Source: a virus
Strand: one strand, 5' to 3'
Length of the DNA: 64,000 nt
Virus record (IMG/VR): IMGVR_UViG_3300030117_007501
Location: 1 to 64,000 of that record
The translations under genes were made by a program, and so were the position numbers. The notes beneath the pieces were generated by a model. The model did not search any database, was not told the DNA's origin, and saw only the letters and a program-made list of their open reading frames with translations. This document shows positions 42,748-50,411 of this stretch, one piece after another (within the stretch, counting starts at the first letter, position 1; each line of letters opens with the position of its first letter).

Positions 42748-42896
42748 AAGTCGGTGATATTAGCGACTATGAGATGCAGAAACTGCGAGAGTTCGCACAA
42801 AAAAAGATAGTCAAAAATCTCAGAGAGATTAGCAAGCTGAAAGAAGAGATATACTGGTTGGCAAAGGAGAGGGACAAATATGCCAGAAAAGGATAA
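42744..42896 (+). CDS. KVGD array remnant with coiled coil
   Basis: 50 residues from GTG. Only MKVGDI is family-like; after it comes a heptad region (LREFAQKKIVKNLREI). It looks like a recombined cassette: array start fused to an unrelated coiled coil. Confidence 0.55.
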   Translation: MKVGDISDYEMQKLREFAQKKIVKNLREISKLKEEIYWLAKERDKYARKG

Positions 42897-43110
42897 ATCA
42901 ATTAGGGTTGGAGATTTGGTTGGAAAAAGATATAAGGGTTTGCCTGGAGTGCTTTGCCCTGGAATAGTAGTGAAAAAAGAAGCCGCATACCCAGGCAACC
43001 CCAATGACAGGTGTTTAGTAATGTTCTCTCATTGTCACCCGCGCGTCGCAACGCCGTTTGCCAAGAAGTATTGGCAACTTGAGAAAGACTTGGTGCTTTT
43101 GGCTCGATAA
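42880..43110 (+). CDS. KVGD-family small protein
   Basis: 76 residues: SIRVGDLVGKRY, GIVVKKEA, RCLVMFSH. Overlaps the remnant by 17 bases; last of the first array. Confidence 0.66.
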   Translation: MPEKDKSIRVGDLVGKRYKGLPGVLCPGIVVKKEAAYPGNPNDRCLVMFSHCHPRVATPFAKKYWQLEKDLVLLAR

Positions 43111-43123
43111 ATTTATTTTTTTC

Positions 43124-43152
43124 TTGACTTAACTTAATATTTGTGTGATAAT
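43124..43152 (+). promoter_or_regulatory. Sigma-70-like promoter
   Basis: TTGACT, 17-base spacer, GATAAT. Confidence 0.6.
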
Positions 43153-43178
43153 TATATCATTCTTTGGGAGGTTCCTAC

Positions 43179-43835
43179 GTGAAACAGGAAGAGATTATAA
43201 AGTCGCTTTTAGATTTGAGTCCTTCGGATTCCGACATTTCCACTTGGCAAAGGGGGTTCTTGAAAAGCGTCCTTGAGCAAGTAAAAAGGGGTTTTACCCT
43301 TTCTCAGAACCAAGAGAAAATCTTGTCAGAAGTGTGTGTTCAGAATACCCCGGAAAGACTACAGTCAATACAGGATTGGAAAACGTCTTATTCAGCCAGC
43401 GAATATAAGCAGGAATCCTTTAGGGTTTGTGCGCACTATTACAACACGGTGGGATACTTTACGACTATAGTGGAGAACTTCTTTACAAAAAAGGATTATG
43501 TCCCCTCCGAGAAGGAGTACAAGAGGCTTTGTGACAATAAATATGCAAAGAGAGTCTTGGAGTCTCACTTCTCGGAACCTTTGTATCCAAAGGGAACGGT
43601 TGTGCAACTCAGAAAGGGACACAGGGTAAATCAGGACAACAAACTCTTGATGACTTTGAACAGGGAGCGTCTGAGCCCCGCTGCTGATTTCGCAGTTGTG
43701 CTAGAGAGCGACGCCCAACCGATACACCGATCAGCAAAGGGTTCAAAGATATACAAGATATTGCCCGTTGGCGTGTCCAAGTCGTATTATGTACATGAGT
43801 CAGATTTAAAGAGAGCAAGAGGAATCAAAAAATGA
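43179..43835 (+). CDS. Unknown protein
   Basis: 218 residues from GTG, with GGGAGG 7 bases upstream. Helical N-terminal half (WQRGFLKSVLEQVKRG) and a strand-rich C-terminal half (YPKGTVVQLRKGH). No family named. Confidence 0.62.
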   Translation: MKQEEIIKSLLDLSPSDSDISTWQRGFLKSVLEQVKRGFTLSQNQEKILSEVCVQNTPERLQSIQDWKTSYSASEYKQESFRVCAHYYNTVGYFTTIVENFFTKKDYVPSEKEYKRLCDNKYAKRVLESHFSEPLYPKGTVVQLRKGHRVNQDNKLLMTLNRERLSPAADFAVVLESDAQPIHRSAKGSKIYKILPVGVSKSYYVHESDLKRARGIKK

Positions 43836-44188
43836 TAGTATCTATATCATATTTGGTGTCGGAATCTGAAAGGGTGCATGTGAGAGCGCAACCTAGTGGC
43901 AAGTTCATGTTGAAGAGAAAGAGGAAAAATAGATATTCCACTAGTCCCGGTAGTTCTACAAAGACGTACTATGCAAAGGATTTTGTTGAGTATATGAAAC
44001 TCAGGGATCCCTACATAACGCTTGAGAATGGCACAAAGATGAGGGTTTACCGTGGGGGCAACTCCAGCGATGAGGTTATAGAGACGATTTGCATTATCGA
44101 ATCACACGACGAAAAAGCCAAAAAAAGAGTTGGAAAAGTTTTAATACCACCGCATGACTACCCTGATTCGGATTACTTAGGTTGGTAA
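43832..44188 (+). CDS. Unknown basic protein
   Basis: 118 residues, basic middle (KRKRKNRYSTSPGSSTK), ATGA overlap with the gene before. May bind nucleic acid; no motif. Confidence 0.6.
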   Translation: MIVSISYLVSESERVHVRAQPSGKFMLKRKRKNRYSTSPGSSTKTYYAKDFVEYMKLRDPYITLENGTKMRVYRGGNSSDEVIETICIIESHDEKAKKRVGKVLIPPHDYPDSDYLGW

Positions 44189-44195
44189 AAAAAAC

Positions 44196-44224
44196 TTGAC
44201 TTTTTGATAAAAATCATTTAACAT
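44196..44224 (+). promoter_or_regulatory. Promoter before zinc-knuckle gene
   Basis: TTGACT, 17-base spacer, TAACAT. Confidence 0.7.
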
Positions 44225-44254
44225 GTAAAGACAATAACGGCTAGGAAATCTAAA

Positions 44255-45115
44255 ATGTCATACAACGGAACAGTTCATTGTAGTTGGTGTGGTACGCGGG
44301 GGCACAACAAGCTCAGTTGTCCCTCCAGAAGAGAGGCAGCAAAAAGCAATCAATGGCTAAAGAGGGAGTTGGCGCGAGAAGACGCCATGCGCAAAGCGTC
44401 TGTCTCGAATAGGACATGCTCATATTGCAAGCAAAAAGGGCACAACCGACGAAAATGTCCGGTGATTTCTAGGGACAGAGGTATTATCCTTAAGGATACT
44501 ATTCGTGCTCGTAAGAAGCTGCTGGAATCCATGCAGGAAAATGGACTTGGAAAAGGCGCTCTGGTTAAGACGTACCATAACAATGATTTTAACTATCCTA
44601 TCCTTCACTTGGTTGAATCGATAGATTGGAGAGCATTGGACGACGCTGCGCTGTATTCAGACAGAGCTGTCGCAACCCGCTCTTATGCTCGTCGTCCAGT
44701 GAAGACTCGAATTGCCAATGTTGACTCCACTAGGGGGATGGATACACGAAATGGTTGGTATCGCGCACCAACGGTTGGACAGGTTAGTCACTTGAGTATG
44801 TTCAATTTGGCTAGTATCTTGTCAGGCGCTATAGCCGTGAGTGCTAAAGGATATTACGACAGGGGTTCGAGCGAAACGAAAACTAACATAAATGATACTC
44901 CACACAGAGCGACAGTAGAGTGTTGGACGCAGACAAATCCAGCAAAAGACATGCCAAAAGATTGGCTTTCTCCACTGACACTCAGCCAACCTCAGTCCAT
45001 GTTTTGGCACTTCACTGTCCCCGACAGGGGCGACGAGTACGACAAGAGGAGGCTCTTCACCGCATGGAAGGAGCGAGAGAGCGAGACTGGAGAAGTAATT
45101 GAGGAGTTGTTATGA
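44255..45115 (+). CDS. Protein with two CCHC zinc knuckles
   Basis: 286 residues. Two exact C-x2-C-x4-H-x4-C knuckles: C9, C12, H17, C22 and C55, C58, H63, C68, with basic helices between. Retroviral-type knuckles bind single-stranded RNA or DNA and are rare in bacteria. The C-terminal 200 residues (ILHLVESIDWRALDD onward) match no family I know. Possible RNA-binding regulator. Confidence 0.85.
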   Translation: MSYNGTVHCSWCGTRGHNKLSCPSRREAAKSNQWLKRELAREDAMRKASVSNRTCSYCKQKGHNRRKCPVISRDRGIILKDTIRARKKLLESMQENGLGKGALVKTYHNNDFNYPILHLVESIDWRALDDAALYSDRAVATRSYARRPVKTRIANVDSTRGMDTRNGWYRAPTVGQVSHLSMFNLASILSGAIAVSAKGYYDRGSSETKTNINDTPHRATVECWTQTNPAKDMPKDWLSPLTLSQPQSMFWHFTVPDRGDEYDKRRLFTAWKERESETGEVIEELL

Positions 45116-45324
45116 GTGGTGTTAATCCATTTGAGGAGCATCCTGAAACTCCGAAAGAAGAACTAGAATCGGCAAAAAAAACCTTGACAAAGGAAAGGAT
45201 ATTTGTTATTCTAGATGAAGAAATAAGAAAAGCCGAAACCCGCCCGTCTTCTATATGGGGCTTAACCAGAGAAGACATCATTGAGGCTATTGAAAATGTC
45301 AAAGAGAAAATAGAGGAGGCTTAG
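45112..45324 (+). CDS. Unknown small acidic protein
   Basis: 70 residues, helical, ATGA overlap with the zinc-knuckle gene. No motif. Confidence 0.6.
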   Translation: MSGVNPFEEHPETPKEELESAKKTLTKERIFVILDEEIRKAETRPSSIWGLTREDIIEAIENVKEKIEEA

Positions 45325-45903
45325 ATGTCTAGACTGCTTGCAAACCTTCCGCGTATGACGCGAGTAGAATGGAACAACCTGGCAAAGAACAGGTTTGTCG
45401 ACGACGAGATTCAAGTGTGGATAGCCAAGAACGGACACATTCAAGCGAGGTACTATCTAGCAGAGAATGAGTCTTTGTGCGAAGAGGCTATCGACATCAT
45501 CCTCAATGGTAGATCAAACATGGCAAAGGCTACACTAGTAACTACTGGATTGGTTGCCGATGGTGATGTGATTAGGAATATCTATGATTCCTGTAAGTCG
45601 AGACTAGCACACTGGAGAGTCAACAGTTTCTTCGTCCGAGCCTGGAGAGGCGGATGGGTTAACGGCACGCCTTCGGACGTCCTAGAGGATATTTACGACA
45701 GATACAAGGAGAGGTTGGCTAATTCAGGTGGAGGACTCTATAGTTATTATAGTACCGCTCTGCCCATAAACCTTGCCAGTCATCCTAACTGTAGTTTGAA
45801 GTTGGCTATTCAATTAAGCCAGCACGATAATTCAAATGTTTCTGCTGCCGGAAGAGATGCGCTTGTGGCTATCAGCAGAAGGCAAGATGACTCAAAAAGT
45901 TAA
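45325..45903 (+). CDS. Helical-repeat protein (variant repeat-like)
   Basis: 192 residues with recurring LAKNRFVDDEIQVWIA-type helix pairs at 40-45-residue spacing, suggestive of HEAT or variant leucine-rich repeats. Begins one base after the previous stop. Binding partner unknown. Confidence 0.6.
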   Translation: MSRLLANLPRMTRVEWNNLAKNRFVDDEIQVWIAKNGHIQARYYLAENESLCEEAIDIILNGRSNMAKATLVTTGLVADGDVIRNIYDSCKSRLAHWRVNSFFVRAWRGGWVNGTPSDVLEDIYDRYKERLANSGGGLYSYYSTALPINLASHPNCSLKLAIQLSQHDNSNVSAAGRDALVAISRRQDDSKS

Positions 45904-45911
45904 ATTTAAAT

Positions 45912-45940
45912 TTGACAAATTAATTTTTTTATGAGATGAT
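45912..45940 (+). promoter_or_regulatory. Weak sigma-70-like promoter before moxR
   Basis: TTGACA, 17-base spacer, GATGAT; the -10 is poor, TATAAA lies 5 bases later at a 22-base spacing. Confidence 0.45.
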
Positions 45941-45991
45941 ATAAACACATCGAACGAACCAATAACTGCTAATTACTTTAGGAGATATATC

Positions 45992-47065
45992 ATGGCAGTT
46001 GACTTTAAGACTTTTTCCAATGTTGTCAAGCACGTAACGGCAGTAAAGAAGCCGGTACTTTTGCGTGGACGTCACGGCATTGGCAAATCTACCGTAGTCT
46101 ATCAGTACGCTGATAGCATTGGCATGCCTATCGTCGAGCGACGCGCATCGCAGATGACTGAGGGAGATTTAGTGGGACTGCCCTCAATTGAGAACAGCAG
46201 TACGCAGTTCAACCCACCAGACTGGTTCAAGCAGGCGTGCGATGAGCCTGTGGTTCTGTTTCTGGACGAGGTTGACAGGGCAACGCTCGAAGTCCGTCAG
46301 GGTATTTTCGAGCTTACTGATAGCCGCAAGCTGAATGGGCACATTCTTCACCCGGATACGCTTGTCTTCGCCGCTGTAAATGGCGGCGAGCACGGTGAGC
46401 AGTATCAGGTTGGAGAGATGGATCCAGCTGAGCTTGACAGGTGGACTGTGTTCGATATTGAGCCGACGACAGAGGATTGGCTAACTTGGGCTACAGGCAA
46501 GGTTCACGGCATGGTGTGGGACTTCATTAACCATAACCGTAATCACCTTGAGCATCTCGACGACTACGAGCCAAACAAGGTTTATCCTTCTCGACGTTCG
46601 TGGGAGCGACTGAGTGAGTGCCTCTCTGAGAGTGGTGTCTTGGATGCCGAAGAAACTTCGGTTCTCTATACTCTGACGAGCGCCTTTGTTGGCTTCGAAG
46701 CAGCGGTAGCATTTAACGACTTTGTTGCCAACTACGAGAAGCAGGTGTCTGTTGAGGATATCCTCGTGCACGGTAAGATTGAGAGAACAAAGGACTTCGG
46801 TATCAACGAGCACACTGCGCTCATTGACAAGTTCGACTCAGCCGCGTCGTTTGAGGAGGAGCTTGAGCAGGACAAGATTGACAATCTTGCTCGATACTTC
46901 TTGAACCTCCCTTCCGAGGTTGCGATGAAGTTGTGGACTGTGTTGGGTTCTGGTGAGATTAATAACACGATTAAGCTGCACCAGGCAACTGTTGACGGCA
47001 AGTCTGTCAGCGATTACATTGTTACGATTCTTGCTGGAGAGCAAGAAGAAGAGAAGGGGAGTTGA
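45992..47065 (+). CDS. MoxR-type AAA+ ATPase
   Basis: 357 residues. Walker A GRHGIGKS (26-33), Walker B VVLFLDEVDR (87-96), sensor 1 asparagine N130 (AAVNGG), and a C-terminal helical lid. MoxR enzymes work with a VWA-domain partner as metal-dependent chaperones or remodellers; that partner is at 47363, after one small lipoprotein gene. TTTAGGAGATAT precedes ATG. Confidence 0.92.
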   Translation: MAVDFKTFSNVVKHVTAVKKPVLLRGRHGIGKSTVVYQYADSIGMPIVERRASQMTEGDLVGLPSIENSSTQFNPPDWFKQACDEPVVLFLDEVDRATLEVRQGIFELTDSRKLNGHILHPDTLVFAAVNGGEHGEQYQVGEMDPAELDRWTVFDIEPTTEDWLTWATGKVHGMVWDFINHNRNHLEHLDDYEPNKVYPSRRSWERLSECLSESGVLDAEETSVLYTLTSAFVGFEAAVAFNDFVANYEKQVSVEDILVHGKIERTKDFGINEHTALIDKFDSAASFEEELEQDKIDNLARYFLNLPSEVAMKLWTVLGSGEINNTIKLHQATVDGKSVSDYIVTILAGEQEEEKGS

Positions 47066-47066
47066 T

Positions 47067-47288
47067 ATGAGGATGTTTTTACTGTCTGCGTCTCTGTTCT
47101 TGGCATCGGGGTGTTCTCTGGGAACTAACCCCTCCTATGTAAAGCTGAATGACAGAGGTGGTTGTGGCGACTTCATTCTTAAGCAGGCGTTTAGGGACGA
47201 CATCCTTTGCGTGAAGTCGAAAAAGAAGAAGAGCGGCGTCGACTGCTTTTACGTACAGAACGGCAGTCGAGTTATCTCTGTTCGATAA
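47067..47288 (+). CDS. Small lipoprotein
   Basis: 73 residues. Signal peptide with lipobox ASGC (C16), basic mature part with three more cysteines. ATG follows the moxR stop directly; GGGGAG upstream. Placed between moxR and its partner. Confidence 0.68.
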   Translation: MRMFLLSASLFLASGCSLGTNPSYVKLNDRGGCGDFILKQAFRDDILCVKSKKKKSGVDCFYVQNGSRVISVR

Positions 47289-47296
47289 AATATTTC

Positions 47297-47325
47297 TTGA
47301 CTTCTTAAAAAAAGTCTGTTATTCT
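47297..47325 (+). promoter_or_regulatory. Sigma-70-like promoter
   Basis: TTGACT, 17-base spacer, TATTCT. Confidence 0.72.
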
Positions 47326-47362
47326 TATTACATAATCAAAAACAACTGAGAGAGAAATCGAG

Positions 47363-48595
47363 ATGGAAGAGAAAAATCACTTCGATTTGAACCTGCACAT
47401 GGCTAGGTTGCTCATGGACGAACCGTTCTTTGCAGCAATCTCCCGACGTGTGGACAAGCGTCCACATACCGGGATACCAACAGCAGGAGTTAGAGTCAAT
47501 CCTGATACAGCTCAGTTTGAGATGCTGTATAATCCTGAGTTCTTTCACAAGTTGACTGACGATGAGCGCATCGATGTGCTTAAGCACGAGTTCTATCACA
47601 TTGTCTTTCTCCACGTCACTGACAGGATGCCTGTCGTAGAGGGAGATAAGAAGATGACAAAGTTGTGGAATATTGCGACAGACTTGGCTATCAACAGCAA
47701 TCTTCACAACTTGCCAGAGGGCTGTTGTAAGCCAGGTGTCCCTGATACCCCTTTTGCTGATTTGCCTTCCGGCAAGAGCGCGGAGTGGTATCTCAAAAAT
47801 ATGCCACCGATGCCAAAAAAGAAGTCGAACCCGAATGGAGAGCCAAACGGAGAGGGCGGCAACGGTTCCGGGCAAGGCGAGCCCGGAGAAACCGAGTACG
47901 ACTCTTTCGACGATCACAGTGGTTGGGGTGAGGTTTCGGAAGATGCCAAGGAGATTGCCAAGGAGAGGCTTAAGGACATCATTAGGAAAGCGGCAGATGA
48001 GGCATCAAAGTCCAACAGTTGGGGCTCTGTCTCTGCTTCATGTAGAGAGGAGATTCTCAAGGGAATCAAGAGTACCCTGGACTGGCGAAAAGTGCTCAGG
48101 TACTTCATAAAGACGTCTCAGAAGTCCAGCAGGAAGTCGAGTATTAGGCGTATCAACCGTCGTTACCCGTACGTTCATGCTGGAAAAAAGTCAGACAGGG
48201 TTGCAAGGGTTGCAATCTCTATCGATCAGTCTGGCTCGGTGTCTAACAAGATGCTTGCTGCTTTCTTTGCGGAACTGAACAAGTTGTCTGAGATTGCAGA
48301 GTTTACGGTGATTCCGTTTGATACTGTGGTTGTCGAAGACAAGGTGTTTGACTGGAGAAAGGGAGAGAATCGCAAGTGGGAGCGCGTATCGTGTGGAGGA
48401 ACATGCTTTAACGCTCCTACGAAGTGGGTTAACGAGCGTAGTTATGATGGACACATTGTCTTGACGGACTTGATGGCACCGAAACCAGTGCCTTCCAAGG
48501 CTCAGAGGATGTGGATAACTACTGAGTATTATGCTCAGCGCCCATACTTCACTACTAACGAGAGGGTTATCGCGATACCAGACAAGGATATGTGA
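47363..48595 (+). CDS. VWA-like/metallopeptidase-like MoxR partner (DUF2201 type)
   Basis: 410 residues. N-terminal putative metallopeptidase half with HEFYH (75-79), a Gly/Asn-rich linker (about 155-185), then a VWA-like half with IDQSGS (D288). This two-part build is the DUF2201 type usually next to a MoxR ATPase. Together they may remodel a metal-bearing or structural phage protein; substrate unknown. Confidence 0.88.
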   Translation: MEEKNHFDLNLHMARLLMDEPFFAAISRRVDKRPHTGIPTAGVRVNPDTAQFEMLYNPEFFHKLTDDERIDVLKHEFYHIVFLHVTDRMPVVEGDKKMTKLWNIATDLAINSNLHNLPEGCCKPGVPDTPFADLPSGKSAEWYLKNMPPMPKKKSNPNGEPNGEGGNGSGQGEPGETEYDSFDDHSGWGEVSEDAKEIAKERLKDIIRKAADEASKSNSWGSVSASCREEILKGIKSTLDWRKVLRYFIKTSQKSSRKSSIRRINRRYPYVHAGKKSDRVARVAISIDQSGSVSNKMLAAFFAELNKLSEIAEFTVIPFDTVVVEDKVFDWRKGENRKWERVSCGGTCFNAPTKWVNERSYDGHIVLTDLMAPKPVPSKAQRMWITTEYYAQRPYFTTNERVIAIPDKDM

Positions 48596-48601
48596 TAGCT
48601 C

Positions 48602-48630
48602 TTGTGCGCCGGAAAGTCTTATATTATATA
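48602..48630 (+). promoter_or_regulatory. Possible promoter
   Basis: TTGTGC, 17-base spacer, TATATA; weak -35, good -10. Confidence 0.4.
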
Positions 48631-48761
48631 AAATGTGGAGCGTATGCCTAAACCGCGCCAAAATGAACCTCGCAAGGCTCTTGCGAGAGCGAAGTAAATT
48701 AGATTAGGCTGGTGGTGGCTTCCCGGCGAGGACAGGGATGCCGTCTTTCCGGCGCATTTTT
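48605..48761 (+). ncRNA. Structured untranslated region, possible small RNA or leader
   Basis: No gene of normal length fits this stretch. It holds a perfect 8-base-pair hairpin (CTCGCAAG-GCT-CTTGCGAG, 48669-48687). TGCGCCGGAAAG at 48605-48616 is the exact complement of CTTTCCGGCGCA at 48745-48756, which is followed by TTTTT. The upstream arm overlaps the likely promoter, so the long pairing may act at DNA level. A 17-codon frame from 48644 is too short to trust. Confidence 0.4.
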
Positions 48762-48777
48762 AACAAGAGGGGTGTTT

Positions 48778-48966
48778 ATGTTTTTTGCGAAAGTTAGAGA
48801 GGTGGTGTCTAGACTACCTGCCGAAAAGAGGATAGCTCTTCATAATATGCTCGCACTGCCGCTGATTACTATCGGCAGCACTTTCTTAGCAGGGGGTAGG
48901 CTAATATATGAGCCGACTAGCAGAACCAAGAGGATTGGTTTCCGTTCGGAGCAGACGAATGATTGA
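48778..48966 (+). CDS. Unknown small membrane-associated protein
   Basis: 62 residues with one short hydrophobic helix (ALPLITIGSTFLAGG) and a basic tail. ATG chosen with AGAGGGGTG upstream; in-frame upstream codons fall in the untranslated region. Confidence 0.55.
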   Translation: MFFAKVREVVSRLPAEKRIALHNMLALPLITIGSTFLAGGRLIYEPTSRTKRIGFRSEQTND

Positions 48967-49195
48967 ATATGCCCGAGGCATGATTGTGGAAATCACAGAA
49001 GACTATGATGTTTTCGGGCAAAATGCTAGAGGCATGAGAGGAGAGATTCTACGCCCCTATAGCATAGACAGGACAGAGAAAAATAAACATGAAACGGTGA
49101 GAGTAGTAAAGCACCTAATTTACATCGAGGAGATTGATGCGTACTGCGAACCGCGTGAGGAATGGCTCATAATCATAGACAGGGATGTGCCCTAG
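48908..49195 (+). CDS. Unknown small protein
   Basis: 95 residues; strand-rich middle (MIVEITEDYDVFG, RGEILRPYS). Overlaps the gene before by 59 bases. No motif. After it, about 155 bases hold no gene I can support, only a promoter near the end. Confidence 0.55.
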   Translation: MSRLAEPRGLVSVRSRRMIEYARGMIVEITEDYDVFGQNARGMRGEILRPYSIDRTEKNKHETVRVVKHLIYIEEIDAYCEPREEWLIIIDRDVP

Positions 49196-49296
49196 TGCGC
49201 CAGTATTGACGTCTAACGAGAGTTTCTATGGTGATTCGTCTCTAGGTATGCACTCTGGGCAACAAAGCCTTAAAAGCATCAAATTTCATTTTTTTC

Positions 49297-49325
49297 TTGA
49301 TTTTTAAAAAAAAGAAATATATAAT
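49297..49325 (+). promoter_or_regulatory. Promoter of array B
   Basis: TTGATT, 17-base spacer, TATAAT, drives the second KVGD array. Confidence 0.8.
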
Positions 49326-49350
49326 TGTTTTAATGGTTGAGGGGGCAAGG

Positions 49351-49557
49351 ATGAAAGTTGGTGACTTGGTTCAATGGAGCGACACCAGCATTGCCTGGCA
49401 CCTCGCTAAAGGTTACCCTGTGCAGGATTTTCTTCACCATCGTCAACGAGGGATAATTTTCAGCGAGAACAAGAAGTATGTTTTCGTGTATTGGGGCGAC
49501 GGAGAAAGAATGGCAGAAGAGCGGGATTGGCTGGAGGTTGTCAGTGAAAGTAGGTGA
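49351..49557 (+). CDS. KVGD array gene B1
   Basis: 68 residues: MKVGDLVQWSD, QRGIIFSEN, VFVYWGDGE, ending LEVVSESR. AAGG shortly before ATG; an earlier ATG six codons up is possible. First cassette after the promoter. Confidence 0.72.
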   Translation: MKVGDLVQWSDTSIAWHLAKGYPVQDFLHHRQRGIIFSENKKYVFVYWGDGERMAEERDWLEVVSESR

Positions 49558-49702
49558 TTTGGTGAGACACAAGCGTAGAAACTGGAACGCTCTTATCGTG
49601 ACTGTTGATCAGCCTCGAAGACACATTAAGATTCTCGATGAGGAGGGCAGTGTGTTCTGGGAAAGAATGAGAGATTACGAGGTTATCAGTGAAAGTCGGT
49701 GA
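49544..49702 (+). CDS. KVGD array gene B2
   Basis: 52 residues, the shortest full cassette, from GTG: MKVGDLVRHKR, ALIVTVDQ, IKILDEEG, ending YEVISESR. Confidence 0.72.
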   Translation: MKVGDLVRHKRRNWNALIVTVDQPRRHIKILDEEGSVFWERMRDYEVISESR

Positions 49703-49907
49703 TTTAGTTATAACTAAGGCATCTATCGGAGACGGGAATCGTCGGCTTGCGCTGCGAGAAGGCGTAGGCGTCTTGTTTCAAGCTGATTACAACCTAATGA
49801 TACTCTGGCCAAATGGCTTCATAGAGAACTCATGCGTCTATTTTGAGCACGAATTGGAGGTTGTCAGTGAAAGTCGGCGATTTAGTAAAATACAGGATGT
49901 ATCATAA
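49689..49907 (+). CDS. KVGD array gene B3 with lost stop
   Basis: 72 residues from GTG: MKVGDLVITKA, VGVLFQAD, LMILWPNG, then EVVSESR and nine more residues (RFSKIQDVS). In its junction the TGA stop has become CGA, so the protein runs 27 bases on inside the next gene. A single-base change in an otherwise conserved word. Confidence 0.72.
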   Translation: MKVGDLVITKASIGDGNRRLALREGVGVLFQADYNLMILWPNGFIENSCVYFEHELEVVSESRRFSKIQDVS

Positions 49908-50049
49908 CAACCTACAGTCACTCTTGGGAATTGTTTTGCGCACGAGTAGGGACAAAGAGAGAGTAAGAGTTCTTTGGAATCGAATCGACAGAAATGATGA
50001 CGTGATGGATTGGGTAGAAGATTTGGAGGTTGTCAGTGCAAGTCGGTGA
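49867..50049 (+). CDS. KVGD array gene B4
   Basis: 60 residues from GTG: MKVGDLVKYRM, LLGIVLRT, VRVLWNRID, ending LEVVSASR. Its start still works although the upstream stop was lost. Confidence 0.72.
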   Translation: MKVGDLVKYRMYHNNLQSLLGIVLRTSRDKERVRVLWNRIDRNDDVMDWVEDLEVVSASR

Positions 50050-50227
50050 TTTGGTTAAGTGGACTGATGGACATGGCGAAGAGTTTTACGCCCTAGTGGT
50101 TAAACGTGATGGCTGGGCGACACTAATAAAGTGGACTTCTTCCGGCGAAGTAGAAGACGCTGACTACTATATCGAAAGCGACGTCGCAGAGAATGAAGTA
50201 TGGGAGGTAATCAGTGAAGCTCGGTGA
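50036..50227 (+). CDS. KVGD array gene B5
   Basis: 63 residues from GTG: MQVGDLVKWTD, YALVVKRDG, TLIKWTSS, ending WEVISEAR. K-to-Q in the start word. Confidence 0.72.
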   Translation: MQVGDLVKWTDGHGEEFYALVVKRDGWATLIKWTSSGEVEDADYYIESDVAENEVWEVISEAR

Positions 50228-50411
50228 TATGGTTCAGCCGCTTGGCTCATGCTCTGGCATGCTCGGCGCTGTTCGGTGCAAACTAGCACTGGTTGTGGAG
50301 AAGGTTAACCCACACCATGATCAGGTTAAGATTGCCTGCCTATGTGGTTCTAAGTGGGCAATGAAACATAATGTACGCTCTATAGAAAAAAGAGAGGATA
50401 TCTGGGAATGA
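50214..50411 (+). CDS. KVGD array gene B6
   Basis: 65 residues from GTG: MKLGDMVQPLG, LALVVEKV, KIACLCGS; ends without ISESR, so the array stops here. Confidence 0.7.
   Translation: MKLGDMVQPLGSCSGMLGAVRCKLALVVEKVNPHHDQVKIACLCGSKWAMKHNVRSIEKREDIWE

Larger units (their letters stand above)
41823..42758 (+). repeat. Dual-coding junction repeats, array A
   Basis: A word of about 27 bases, GGAGGT-N2-TCAGTGAAAGTC then GGTGATTTAGT, recurs at gene joints (starts at 41834, 42040, 42206, 42372, 42562, 42744; partial at 42040 and 42744). In one frame it codes E-V-I-S-E-S-R-stop of the upstream gene, in the next it supplies ribosome site, GTG and M-K-V-G-D-L of the downstream gene, a 14-base overlap. 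Confidence 0.85.
49533..50229 (+). repeat. Dual-coding junction repeats, array B
   Basis: Same junction word as array A, at starts 49544, 49689, 49867, 50036 and 50214, with single-base drift (AGGTGA, GGCGAT, GTGCAAG, GTGAAGCTC). Spacing 145-193 bases. Confidence 0.85.

Noticed and set aside
48644-48697. 17-codon frame with a GGAG before it
   Set aside because: Too short and nearly on top of the likely transcript start; mentioned only within the structured region.
49533-50229. Repeats at regular spacing as a CRISPR array
   Set aside because: Spacers of 118-165 bases are coding and repeats are gene joints; no cas genes.
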